This document shows, piece after piece, positions 1 through 6,304 of a DNA stretch of 20,500 bases. Location: positions 1-20,500 of IMG/VR virus record IMGVR_UViG_3300010397_000099; one strand, written 5' to 3'. The DNA comes from a virus. The notes under the pieces were generated by a model. That model had not been told where the DNA came from. It made no database searches and saw only the letters and a list, made by a program, of their open reading frames with translations. The translations under genes were made by a program, and so were the position numbers. Every line of letters begins with the position of its first letter. The first letter of the stretch is position 1.

Positions 1-1406
1 GAGCCTGTGTCCTCAAGGGACCGCTCCCGAAGAAGATCAAAGGGCTCAAGTGGGATGACCGAGAGAGCAAGTACAAGGTCATTGACAAGATTGTCCCCGG
101 TTACTGGCGGGTATCTCCTTTCAATGCTTATCCTGCCCCTGGCGCCTTAAATCCGAACGACGGTGCCTTTATCGAGATCGAGCCTTATATCCCGTCCGAC
201 CTTTCCGGGCTCATCGGACAGCCGGGTTATAACAAAGAGGCCTTGCGGGAGATCCTGCGGAAGTACCCGAACGGCCATCATGAGCCAACTGTCATTGACA
301 CCGATCGGAAGTTGCTGGAAAACTCCGATTTGACCGGAATGCAGAACAGTGCGCCGGGTGGCAAGATTGACGTTATCAACTTTTGGGGTGATGTTCAGGG
401 CAACATCCTGCGCGAATGGGGAATGACCGAAAAACAGGTCCCTGACGAGGACGCTTATTACCCTGTCAATGCTCGCATGGTCGGAGATATCGTGTTTCGG
501 GCCATTCTGAACCCTGATCCTCTCGGTCGCAAGCCTTACGGTTCCGCCTCCTTCGTTAAAAACAACGATTCCATGTGGGGCAAATCCCCTGCTGATATCA
601 TGAAGCGGATTCAGGAGCCTGCCAACGCAGCGGTACGCGGTCTCATGACAAATGTTGCCTGGTCTTCTGGTCCGGTATTCGAAGTTGCGGAAGATCGTCT
701 TGCCCCTGGCGACAATGGAGACATCTTCCCGGGCAAGAAACTGCTCAGTACCAATAAGCGGATGCAGGAAGGTCCGGCGATTCGGATGTATCAGGCCAAA
801 TTGTACGCTCAAGAGCTGCTGATGGTGCTGGCCGCGCTGAAGAAAGAGGCTGACGACGAGGTTGTGCCTGCTTTCGCCAACGCCGGCGGAGGTGGAGAGC
901 GCACTACTTCGGCACTGGCAATGAGAATGGGAGCTTCCGGACGCAACATTAAGATGGCGGTTGACAATTTCGAGAGCGGAATCATCACCCCGGCCATAGA
1001 GAGACAGTTTGCATGGAACATGCTGAACGTCAATGACCCTTCCATTAAGGGATCGCTCCGGATTAAGGCCCGTTCTTCCAAATCTCAGGCGTCCCGTGAG
1101 CAACTGGCGATCCGTCAGACTGAATATCTGGGCATGGTGGCCTCAAACGAGCGTCTTGCCAACATCGTTACTGACAAAGGACTCGCCTACATCCTTGGGG
1201 AGTGCGCGGCAGGCCGTCAGATGGACGTAAACCGGACGCTGCCAAACTTGGAAGCTATTGAAAGGTCTCCAAACCCGTCTTTGTTACCGCCATCACTGTC
1301 CGGTGCAGCTCCATCGCCGGGTAATACCGCTCCGGCACCGAAAGCAACTACACTTGACGCCTCCGGTGCTCCTGCCGGCGGTCCAGAATCGCAGGTAAGA
1401 GCATGA
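1..1406 (+). CDS. Portal protein, 5'-truncated by the window edge
   Basis: The reading frame is open from position 3 to the TGA at 1404-1406, giving about 467 residues, and its true start lies before the window. The protein should form the dodecameric ring at the unique capsid vertex through which DNA is packaged and ejected. Family resemblance rests on a podovirus-portal-like stretch: AYYPVNARMVGD (from about nt 448), an NPDPLGRKPYG segment, then WGKSPADIMKRIQEPANAA, SSGPVFEV, a PGK segment and a Gly-rich GGGGERTTSALAMRMG (around nt 883-930), followed by a long helical region. The last ~60 residues are rich in Pro, Ala and Gly and look disordered. A TTG at 243 opens the longest fully internal frame but is only a leucine codon, since coding potential continues upstream. 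The terminase genes would be expected just upstream. The assignment is strong from family pattern and gene order; no search was run. Confidence 0.88.
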   Translation, partial: ACVLKGPLPKKIKGLKWDDRESKYKVIDKIVPGYWRVSPFNAYPAPGALNPNDGAFIEIEPYIPSDLSGLIGQPGYNKEALREILRKYPNGHHEPTVIDTDRKLLENSDLTGMQNSAPGGKIDVINFWGDVQGNILREWGMTEKQVPDEDAYYPVNARMVGDIVFRAILNPDPLGRKPYGSASFVKNNDSMWGKSPADIMKRIQEPANAAVRGLMTNVAWSSGPVFEVAEDRLAPGDNGDIFPGKKLLSTNKRMQEGPAIRMYQAKLYAQELLMVLAALKKEADDEVVPAFANAGGGGERTTSALAMRMGASGRNIKMAVDNFESGIITPAIERQFAWNMLNVNDPSIKGSLRIKARSSKSQASREQLAIRQTEYLGMVASNERLANIVTDKGLAYILGECAAGRQMDVNRTLPNLEAIERSPNPSLLPPSLSGAAPSPGNTAPAPKATTLDASGAPAGGPESQVRA

Positions 1407-1606
1407 TAAAGGAGACGAAAGAGCTAAAAGCGGCTGTATCACGGCTGCAGAGCAATCATGACTTCAAGCTGGTCACTAAATGGTTTGCGGAGTCCCTTGA
1501 AGAGCAAAAAGACATCAATATCGACCTCCGTGGCGAAGAAGTAGCGAGAGGCCAAGGCAAGGCTGAAGTTTTACGGGATATTGTAACTGAAATTACTAAT
1601 CAATAG
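1403..1606 (+). CDS. Small phage protein downstream of portal, function unknown
   Basis: This 67-residue protein starts with an ATG that overlaps the portal stop (ATGA, 4 bp), so it is probably translated by coupling to the portal. It is charged and mostly helical, with a pattern (LQSNHDFKLVTKWFAESLEE, then an RG..VARGQGKAEVLRDIV segment) that recalls short proteins often encoded directly after phage portal genes. Those small proteins generally have no assigned function. It has no signal peptide or membrane segment. The conserved position suggests a role in head assembly, but that is inference only. Confidence 0.72.
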   Translation: MIKETKELKAAVSRLQSNHDFKLVTKWFAESLEEQKDINIDLRGEEVARGQGKAEVLRDIVTEITNQ

Positions 1607-1719
1607 TGTTTATTTGTCAATCGCGGGAGAGCTTTCACGCACCCAATAAGAGGACAGCCAGCAGGCACCTCAAAACCACACTCGGGACAGCCATAGCGCA
1701 CCCAAAGGAGCAGTAGAGG
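1607..1719 (+). other. Intergenic leader with degenerate repeats before the scaffold gene
   Basis: This 113-bp gap is the largest in the window. It holds two 9-bp direct repeats: CGCACCCAA at 1638-1646 and 1697-1705, and GGACAGCCA at 1652-1660 and 1685-1693. Together they give an A-B-B-A order that looks like two and a half decayed copies of a ~30-bp tandem unit. The second CGCACCCAA runs into the AAGGAG ribosome-binding site at 1705-1710. No convincing promoter or terminator is visible. The region would form the 5' leader of the scaffold and capsid genes. Confidence 0.5.
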
Positions 1720-2733
1720 ATGAGAGATCAGATCAGAAGGGAAGCAGAAGAAGCAGAACGGGAACTGGAAGAACTGCGGTTGCAGCAGGAGGCAGCAGAT
1801 GCAGAGAGGTTAGAGCAGGCGAATGCTCCCCTGGTATCGAAAGATATCAACGAGCTTTTCCCTGAAGAAGCCACTGCCGATGTTGTTGTTCCTCCCGTAA
1901 CGGAAGTCCCAGTGCCGGCAGCAACCGACGAATCGGCAACAGTAATCGCCCAACTCAGGGAAGAACTGCGCCGGTCTGAGGACCGTTACCGCTCTACCTT
2001 CGGCAATTTCAACAAGGAAGGGTTTGCAAAACTGACGGAAGAAATCGAAGGGCTCAAGAAGCAGCTTGCGGAGAAGAACACTCCGGCCCCCGAACCGACT
2101 CCCGAAGTCAAAGCAAGCCTGGAAGAGCTGACCGCTGAAGTGGGCGCCAAGGGTGCCAGCATTATCACCGCTCTGCAGAAACAGATTGCTTCCCTCGAAA
2201 CCTCCCTCAACGAAGTAACCGGACAGGTGACAGCCACCGGGGAAAAGACAGGGAGGCTTGAGCAGGAACAGGCACAGACGGCGGCAAAGAACTATTTCAC
2301 GTCACTCAATGAGCTCGTACCTGACTGGCGGAAGATCAACGGAGACGAAACAACTCCGCAAGATCCCAAGTTCACGGAATTCGCTTTTCAGACAATCCCC
2401 GGCTCTGACGAAACCTACGACAAGGCGTTAAAGCGCCATCACAGCAAGGGTAATGCCGCCAAGGTAGCCGAGATATTCAACCTGTTCAAGAAAACGGTAG
2501 CGCCGGTTGCGGCTGCCGAACCAACACCTGAAGAGATTGCAACCGAACCGACACGAACCGGCGGGGGTACGCCTCCACCGCAACCAAAACCAACCAAACG
2601 GATCTATACCCAGGCGCAGATTGATGAGTTCGACCGCTTGAAAAAAGAGGGGAAGCTGAAAGGCACACCCGAACAGATAGCGGCAATCAACGACGATATC
2701 AATGATGCGATCATTGAGGGACGGGTCCGGTAA
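1720..2733 (+). CDS. Capsid scaffolding protein
   Basis: The 337-residue product lies directly before the capsid gene, the normal place for a scaffold. It would line the procapsid interior, direct capsid protein assembly and then leave. The N-terminal ~35 residues are an acidic coiled coil starting MRDQIRREAEEAERELEELR. A Pro/Val-rich linker follows, then long heptad-type helices (about residues 73-120 and 135-190). A second Pro-rich linker (about 262-293) leads to a basic C-terminal helical segment, from I295 to the end, finishing in IIEGRVR. That C-terminal pattern, ending in an 'EGR' box, is seen in many phage scaffolds and probably binds the capsid protein. The start is supported by AAGGAG nine bases upstream. 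No protease motif is evident. Low sequence conservation is usual for scaffolds, so the call rests on composition, architecture and position. Confidence 0.85.
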   Translation: MRDQIRREAEEAERELEELRLQQEAADAERLEQANAPLVSKDINELFPEEATADVVVPPVTEVPVPAATDESATVIAQLREELRRSEDRYRSTFGNFNKEGFAKLTEEIEGLKKQLAEKNTPAPEPTPEVKASLEELTAEVGAKGASIITALQKQIASLETSLNEVTGQVTATGEKTGRLEQEQAQTAAKNYFTSLNELVPDWRKINGDETTPQDPKFTEFAFQTIPGSDETYDKALKRHHSKGNAAKVAEIFNLFKKTVAPVAAAEPTPEEIATEPTRTGGGTPPPQPKPTKRIYTQAQIDEFDRLKKEGKLKGTPEQIAAINDDINDAIIEGRVR

Positions 2734-2745
2734 GGAGCCCAACAA

Positions 2746-3783
2746 ATGAAGACCTTTTTCGCAACACTGATGAGCATGTTCGCCATGGCAATCCGTATGC
2801 CGCTCATGGCCTTTATGGGGATAATCCCCGGCGTTCCCGGCAGTGCAGATCATACGACCGGGACCGGTGATGCCCGTATTCCCAAGCTGTTCAGCCGGAT
2901 TTACCAGGACAAGTTTTACGACGAGTGTATTGCTCCGAGCATCTGCAATACAAAGTTCACTGGAGAGCTTAAAGGGCTTGGGAACCAGGTAACTATCAAT
3001 ACTATCCCTACTGTGCTCATCAAACCTCTTGTGCGCGGTCAGAAACGGCAGTGGCAGGAATGTGCGAGCGATCCCGTCATTATGACCGTCAATCGCGGCA
3101 ATACGTTCGACTGTCTCATTCTCGACGCTGACAAGGCCCAGATGTGGGACAAGGATTTCATCGGCACTCTTTCCAAGGATGCCCGTCAGCAGCAGAGTAT
3201 CGATGTTGACACCGCGTTCTTCGCCTCGAACTATCCTGATGCAGCTGCCGCCAACATCGGTACTGCTGCCGGCAAGAAGTCCGGGGCCACTGCTGCCGTT
3301 GCCGGTCCCGGCTACAATCTCGGCGTTACCAACACCCCTGTTGGTATCAACAAGATCAACGCCATCGAAAAAATCCGCGACTGCCAGTCTGTTGCGGATG
3401 AGCAGAGCTGGCCGAAAGATGACCGCTGGATGGTCATTCCGACCTGGATGGAGAACATGCTCGATATGTCCGATTACAAGGACGAGTCCCTGACGGGCAT
3501 GACCTCGACGCTGAACGGCGGCAGGATCGGCACCAGCGCGAAGTTCAAGCTGTACTCCACCAACCTCTACACCCCGATTGCTGACGGTTCCGGCAAGATC
3601 TGCTACCCGGTCATGTTCGGGCACAAGAGCGCAATCAGCTTTGTCAGCCAGCTGGCAAACGTCAAATACTTCCCGGAGCTTCAGGAAGTCAATGGCGCCG
3701 GTCTGTGCGGAGAGTACATCTACGACTGGAAAGTAACCAATCCGGCGGCTCTCGGCGTTCTCTACTGCTACGCAAACAAGTAA
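2746..3783 (+). CDS. Major capsid protein, HK97-fold type
   Basis: This 345-residue protein follows the scaffold by 12 bp. It has the features of podovirus HK97-fold coat proteins: an early helix (IPKLFSRIYQDKFYDE), a positively charged region around residue 85 (PLVRGQKRQWQE), a region WPKDDRWMVIPTWMENMLD near residue 225, and a C-terminal part (KYFPELQEVNGAG, then EYIYDWKVTNPAALGVLYCYA) typical of the A-domain end. The start is well supported because AAGGAG (2732-2737) sits eight bases before the ATG and overlaps the scaffold stop. The N-terminal 24 residues are odd: they are hydrophobic, hold seven methionines, and resemble a leader more than the usual polar capsid arm. The protein also has eight cysteines, which is many for a coat protein. 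A large yield of this product is expected, in line with the strong ribosome-binding site. Confidence 0.88.
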   Translation: MKTFFATLMSMFAMAIRMPLMAFMGIIPGVPGSADHTTGTGDARIPKLFSRIYQDKFYDECIAPSICNTKFTGELKGLGNQVTINTIPTVLIKPLVRGQKRQWQECASDPVIMTVNRGNTFDCLILDADKAQMWDKDFIGTLSKDARQQQSIDVDTAFFASNYPDAAAANIGTAAGKKSGATAAVAGPGYNLGVTNTPVGINKINAIEKIRDCQSVADEQSWPKDDRWMVIPTWMENMLDMSDYKDESLTGMTSTLNGGRIGTSAKFKLYSTNLYTPIADGSGKICYPVMFGHKSAISFVSQLANVKYFPELQEVNGAGLCGEYIYDWKVTNPAALGVLYCYANK

Positions 3784-3797
3784 TTCAACCCAAAACG

Positions 3798-3817
3798 GCG
3801 GGGCTTAACGGCCCCGC
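3798..3817 (+). promoter_or_regulatory. Perfect hairpin between capsid and next gene
   Basis: GCGGGGC (3798-3804) and GCCCCGC (3811-3817) form a perfect 7-bp GC stem around the loop TTAACG, extendable by one G-T pair. It lies 15 bp after the capsid stop and just before the CGGAGG ribosome-binding site of the next gene. No T-run follows, so it is not a standard intrinsic terminator. A role in mRNA stability, partial attenuation, or tuning translation between capsid and downstream genes is inferred. Confidence 0.55.
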
Positions 3818-3834
3818 TACGGAGGATTTAACAG

Positions 3835-4278
3835 ATGGCAAACATTGATAAAACCGGAACTGGCCCACTTCTGGGCGTTATTCCCTACAAAGCGACCAAC
3901 ACCCGCTACACCCTTTCGGCCACTTTCGACCTGACCGGCGGGGCGATAACCGCTGCGGACGTTTACCAGTGTCTCCCGATCCCGGCGAACACTCTGGTTG
4001 AAAGCGTTCATATCGAAGTTATTACTGCGGCAGTCGGCACCACCCTGACAATGAACGTCGGAGATGGCGGAGCAACCAACGGCTGGATGGCTTCAGTGGA
4101 TGGCAAGGCTGTTGCTCACGATCACTCGACCGAAGGCACCGATGCCAGGGCCGTCACCAACAACAACGGCTATTTTTACGATGCTGCCGACTCCATCGAC
4201 GTTGTTATGACCACGGCAACCGCAATTACTGCAGGTCCGAAATTCAAACTTTGCGCTGTCTGCACTGACCTGAACTAA
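3835..4278 (+). CDS. Putative capsid decoration/accessory virion protein
   Basis: The 147-residue product is encoded right after the capsid gene, the position of many head decoration or stabilisation proteins. It is a small, non-membrane, mostly beta protein (alternating Thr, Val and Ala stretches such as TRYTLSATFDLTGGAITAAD and GTTLTMNVGDGGATNGWM), with a run of Asn near NNNGYFYDAADSIDV and a CAVC pair at the C-terminus. The pattern of a smooth expectation value, 'T..VES.H', then 'NVGDG....G' recalls phage structural proteins with a jelly-roll or beta-sandwich form, but I do not recognise a named family. The start is supported by CGGAGG a few bases upstream. A head-fibre or minor coat role is possible too. 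Confidence 0.6.
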   Translation: MANIDKTGTGPLLGVIPYKATNTRYTLSATFDLTGGAITAADVYQCLPIPANTLVESVHIEVITAAVGTTLTMNVGDGGATNGWMASVDGKAVAHDHSTEGTDARAVTNNNGYFYDAADSIDVVMTTATAITAGPKFKLCAVCTDLN

Positions 4279-4289
4279 GGGGGTTCACA

Positions 4290-4475
4290 ATGGCTCATCA
4301 CATGGTACAGGCGACCATTGCCGAACTCACCTTGAGGAATCAGATCAAGGATGACAATGGCAAGGTCATTTACGATGTCCGTTACGGCCACATCTACACC
4401 GATACCGTAACCGGCACGCGCTACTACATCACGATCGATGATGGCGCAATCAATAAAGTGGAGGTGGTTATATGA
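4290..4475 (+). CDS. Small hypothetical phage protein (61 aa)
   Basis: This short gene begins 11 bp after the preceding stop behind AAGGGGG, and its TGA overlaps the next ATG (ATGA), so it is held between two well-marked genes. The protein (beginning MAHHMVQATIAELTLRNQ) has a likely beta-rich core with GKVIYDVRYGHIYTD followed by a TRYYITIDDGAINKVEVVI ending, resembling a compact beta barrel. There is no membrane segment, signal or catalytic motif that I can see. I do not recognise the family. Its position suggests a head or neck accessory protein. Confidence 0.6.
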   Translation: MAHHMVQATIAELTLRNQIKDDNGKVIYDVRYGHIYTDTVTGTRYYITIDDGAINKVEVVI

Positions 4476-4717
4476 GGCGATTTCTCGCAGGCATTCTCAT
4501 AGTTGTAGCTCTCGCAGCTGCCAACCTCTCCTTTGGTGCCGCTGGCGACAAGACACCGGTGACTTCAACAAAGTTCCGCAACGTTTCATCGTCCATCAAG
4601 CCGCAATCAACATCACCAGGGGAGATCCGTTACAACCAGTCATATTTGTTCCTCAACATTTCCGGTACAGGGACACATACCCACTGGAGGCGAATCAGTA
4701 CCGGCGCCAGTTTCTAA
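4472..4717 (+). CDS. Small exported or membrane-anchored protein (81 aa), function unknown
   Basis: The ATG overlaps the preceding stop and is preceded by GGAGGTGG. The N-terminus is a textbook Sec-type signal: a basic MRR, a hydrophobic core FLAGILIVVALAAANL, then small residues (SFGAAG) suitable for signal peptidase I cleavage near residues 22-24. There is no lipobox Cys. The mature part would be about 58 residues, rich in Ser and Thr, with an SPGEIRYNQSYLFLN segment and a THTHWRRIS motif before the end. An export signal is unexpected in the middle of a virion operon. It could be a protein displayed in the host envelope, or a hydrophobic anchor in a virion protein. The mature segment's PGEIRYN...WRR pattern faintly recalls fibre-tip sequences, but the function is unknown. 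Confidence 0.6.
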   Translation: MRRFLAGILIVVALAAANLSFGAAGDKTPVTSTKFRNVSSSIKPQSTSPGEIRYNQSYLFLNISGTGTHTHWRRISTGASF

Positions 4718-4737
4718 CACGTTTGACGATTGAAGGA

Positions 4738-4763
4738 AGAGCCGGGGTTTCGGTCCCGGCTCT
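4738..4763 (+). promoter_or_regulatory. Perfect 9-bp stem hairpin in the 4718-4795 spacer
   Basis: AGAGCCGGG (4738-4746) and CCCGGCTCT (4755-4763) pair exactly around the loop GTTTCGGT. It stands in the 78-bp gap between the exported 81-aa gene and the 118-aa gene, upstream of an AAGGAGGG ribosome-binding site. The sequence after the stem (GACTTGAGCAG) lacks a T-run, so a classical terminator is unlikely. Like the hairpin after the capsid gene, it may protect or punctuate the transcript. Confidence 0.6.
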
Positions 4764-4795
4764 GACTTGAGCAGTCAAACAAGGAGGGAACAATT

Positions 4796-5152
4796 ATGTG
4801 CTGCAAATCAATGGTAAACCGAGTCTTCAACTTCGTATTTGACGCGACAACGACAGCAATAAGCATCCCGTCCGACATCAACGGCTGGATAGGCAAGATG
4901 ATTGTCGTCACTCCCGACTTCACCAACCCGGTGACGGCGACTATTACCATCGTAGACCCTGATAATATCACTGTCTATACGAGTGCGGCCATCAACGAGA
5001 ATAGCACAACCCCTCTCGGGGATTTGATCGGTTCCGCCAAAACGGGTGAGATCCCGATAGGCGAACATCCGTGGAAGATAACATGCACACTCTCCGGGGC
5101 GGCAGGCGCTGGCGGAGGCACTGTGAAAGTAGCAACCTATTCAAAAATATAA
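4796..5152 (+). CDS. Putative virion protein, beta-rich (118 aa)
   Basis: The start ATG is preceded by a strong AAGGAGGG seven bases away. The protein begins with an unusual MCCKSM and then runs into a beta-sandwich-like pattern: alternating hydrophobic strands such as GKMIVVTPDF and TATITIVDPDNITVYTS, ending with a Gly-rich loop (GAAGAGGG) and a final strand TVKVATYSKI. Many short phage structural proteins near the head-tail junction share this pattern (a strand, a 'DPD' turn, then 'G...I....W.IT'), and they often have no known function. No signal peptide or membrane segment is seen. I infer a minor structural role from position and composition only. The pair of adjacent cysteines at residues 2-3 is odd. 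Confidence 0.6.
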   Translation: MCCKSMVNRVFNFVFDATTTAISIPSDINGWIGKMIVVTPDFTNPVTATITIVDPDNITVYTSAAINENSTTPLGDLIGSAKTGEIPIGEHPWKITCTLSGAAGAGGGTVKVATYSKI

Positions 5153-5162
5153 GGAGAAGACT

Positions 5163-5591
5163 ATGCAATACCTGAAAAAACATGGTGATCCGGACGGAAT
5201 TTTCTACGTTTACACAGACGCTCTTGCAGCAAGAGGGGATATGGTGCCTTACAACCCTGTTGCACAAGTAGTTATCGAGGACGCAATCACAGCTGAAGCG
5301 GAAACCGTTGAAGTGCCGGTTGCCAAAATCATCGATGAGACTGCCGCACCGGTTGGGTATCAGGTTGTCAAATACTCCGGCCAGTGGCATGAGATCATCG
5401 GACCTGATGGCGCGGTAGTTGCCAGGGGTCTGAAAAAGGACGAAGCAGATGCAAAGGTGGCTGAACTGCTTGCTGCAACAGCACCCGTTGAGACGGTCCC
5501 TGTTGAGACTGCCCCTGCTGCCCCTGCAATCACAGCTGAAGCGGAAACCGTTGAAGTGCCGGTTGCCGTTGTCGAAACTCAGGAGTCGTAA
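5163..5591 (+). CDS. Phage protein with duplicated ITAEAETVEVPVA motif (142 aa)
   Basis: This gene has an AAGGAG ribosome-binding site and its TAA overlaps the next ATG by one base. The N-terminus (DGIFYVYTDALAARGDMVPY) matches a short pattern common in small phage proteins encoded after capsid genes. The middle holds a compact domain around residues 60-100 (GYQVVKYSGQWHEIIGPDG followed by a LKKDEADAKVAELL helix). Low-complexity acidic, Pro- and Val-rich stretches flank that domain, and both contain the same motif ITAEAETVEVPVA, encoded by an exact 42-bp direct repeat. The function is unknown; a head or neck accessory role is suggested by its place just before the adaptor. The linker composition resembles flexible tethers of virion proteins. 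Confidence 0.65.
   Translation: MQYLKKHGDPDGIFYVYTDALAARGDMVPYNPVAQVVIEDAITAEAETVEVPVAKIIDETAAPVGYQVVKYSGQWHEIIGPDGAVVARGLKKDEADAKVAELLAATAPVETVPVETAPAAPAITAEAETVEVPVAVVETQES
5283..5567 (+). repeat. Exact 42-bp direct repeat pair, 243 bp apart, in frame
   Basis: The same 42 bases occur at 5283-5324 and 5526-5567, starting GCAATCACAGCTGAAGCGGA and ending GTGCCGGTTGCC. The copies are 243 bp apart, exactly 81 codons, so both encode the same peptide in the same frame. The match ends abruptly on both sides. Recombination between the copies would delete 81 codons without a frameshift. No other exact repeat of this length was noticed in the window. Confidence 0.9.
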
Positions 5592-6304
5592 TGCTGCCCT
5601 CCGAACTGCTGATAAGAGCCCGGAGACGGTTGCGTGACCTCGCCGGGTCAGTTGCTGATCGGCATTGGAGTGATATCGAACTTCTGGAAGAGTATGCGAA
5701 CGCCGCAAGGGACAAGATGTTCCTTGCGGTCAAGCATCTTATTATCGACTCGACCACGGCAACGGACTTAACCGCTCCGACTCCCCTTCCCCTCTGCTCT
5801 TTGGCTGTATTGGCGAATACTGCAACTTATGCCATGAGTCCGAAGATCATCGAAGTGACAAGCATCACTCTCTCCGGGCAATATCACTCGCTGGAGAAGA
5901 TGACTGTTGAAGAGATGGATGCTGCTATTCCCGGGTGGCGGAATGCCGGGGCTGGTCAACCGGTCATTTGGATACCGGACCTGAACACGGACAGCATAAC
6001 TCTCTATCCTCCCCCGGCTGCTCCATGCACGGCATCACTGACCGTCCGGCGTTTCCCGCTCAAACGACTCACGCTCGCCACAGCAGCTACATCGTGCCTT
6101 GATTTCAGGGAAGAGTATCACGAATATCTGGTGTATGGGATTCTTGCGGAAGCCTTTGGCAAGAACGATCTTGAAGTTAAGCGGCCCGACCTGTCGGTTC
6201 TCTATGAAGGGAAGTTCAACGACAAGATAGAAAGCGTTAAAGAGGACTTGAGCCGCAGAAACCGTACGAACCACGGCAACCGGGTAAGGAGGGCTTTCAG
6301 GTGA
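5591..6304 (+). CDS. Head-tail adaptor (connector) protein
   Basis: The 237-residue protein would dock under the portal ring and link the head to the tail nozzle. The N-terminus is helical (ELLIRARRRLRDLAG, then WSDIELLEEYANAARDKMFL), a layout typical of phage adaptors in which a first helix pair is followed by a 'W.D.ELL.Y.N.A' helix. A beta-rich middle follows (YAMSPKIIEVTSITLSG, then PVIWIPDLNTDSITLYPPP), and a long C-terminal helical part (FREEYHEYLVYGILAEAFGK to the basic end) would insert against the portal. Length and order, just before a nozzle-like gene, fit the T7 gp8/P22 gp4 functional position, though no direct homology is claimed. Its ATG overlaps the previous TAA (TAATG) and its TGA overlaps the next GTG, so translation is probably coupled on both sides. 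Confidence 0.78.
   Translation: MLPSELLIRARRRLRDLAGSVADRHWSDIELLEEYANAARDKMFLAVKHLIIDSTTATDLTAPTPLPLCSLAVLANTATYAMSPKIIEVTSITLSGQYHSLEKMTVEEMDAAIPGWRNAGAGQPVIWIPDLNTDSITLYPPPAAPCTASLTVRRFPLKRLTLATAATSCLDFREEYHEYLVYGILAEAFGKNDLEVKRPDLSVLYEGKFNDKIESVKEDLSRRNRTNHGNRVRRAFR

Noticed and set aside
147-1103. Long open frame on the minus strand across the portal gene
   Set aside because: It is a shadow of a strongly supported portal frame on the other strand, has no ribosome-binding site of note, and its product has no recognisable domain.
243-1406. Start of the portal gene at the TTG at 243
   Set aside because: The same frame is open with sensible coding sequence back to position 3, so the TTG is an internal leucine codon.
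1581-1609. Possible promoter TTGTAA-17 bp-TAGTGT before the scaffold gene
   Set aside because: The -10 box matches only three of six positions and the -35 lies in the upstream gene. It is too weak to call.
2815-2820. Internal ATG (Met24) as the true capsid start
   Set aside because: It has no ribosome-binding site upstream, whereas the ATG at 2746 has an ideal one. It stays possible only if the leader proves absent from the protein.
2428-3624. 398-codon minus-strand open frame across scaffold and capsid genes
   Set aside because: It spans two well-supported genes and their junction. It reflects codon bias of the + strand, and the translation has low-complexity Arg/His/Gly character.
3798-4763. 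Hairpins at 3798-3817 and 4738-4763 as intrinsic terminators
   Set aside because: Neither stem is followed by a T-run, and both lie inside a run of co-directed genes.
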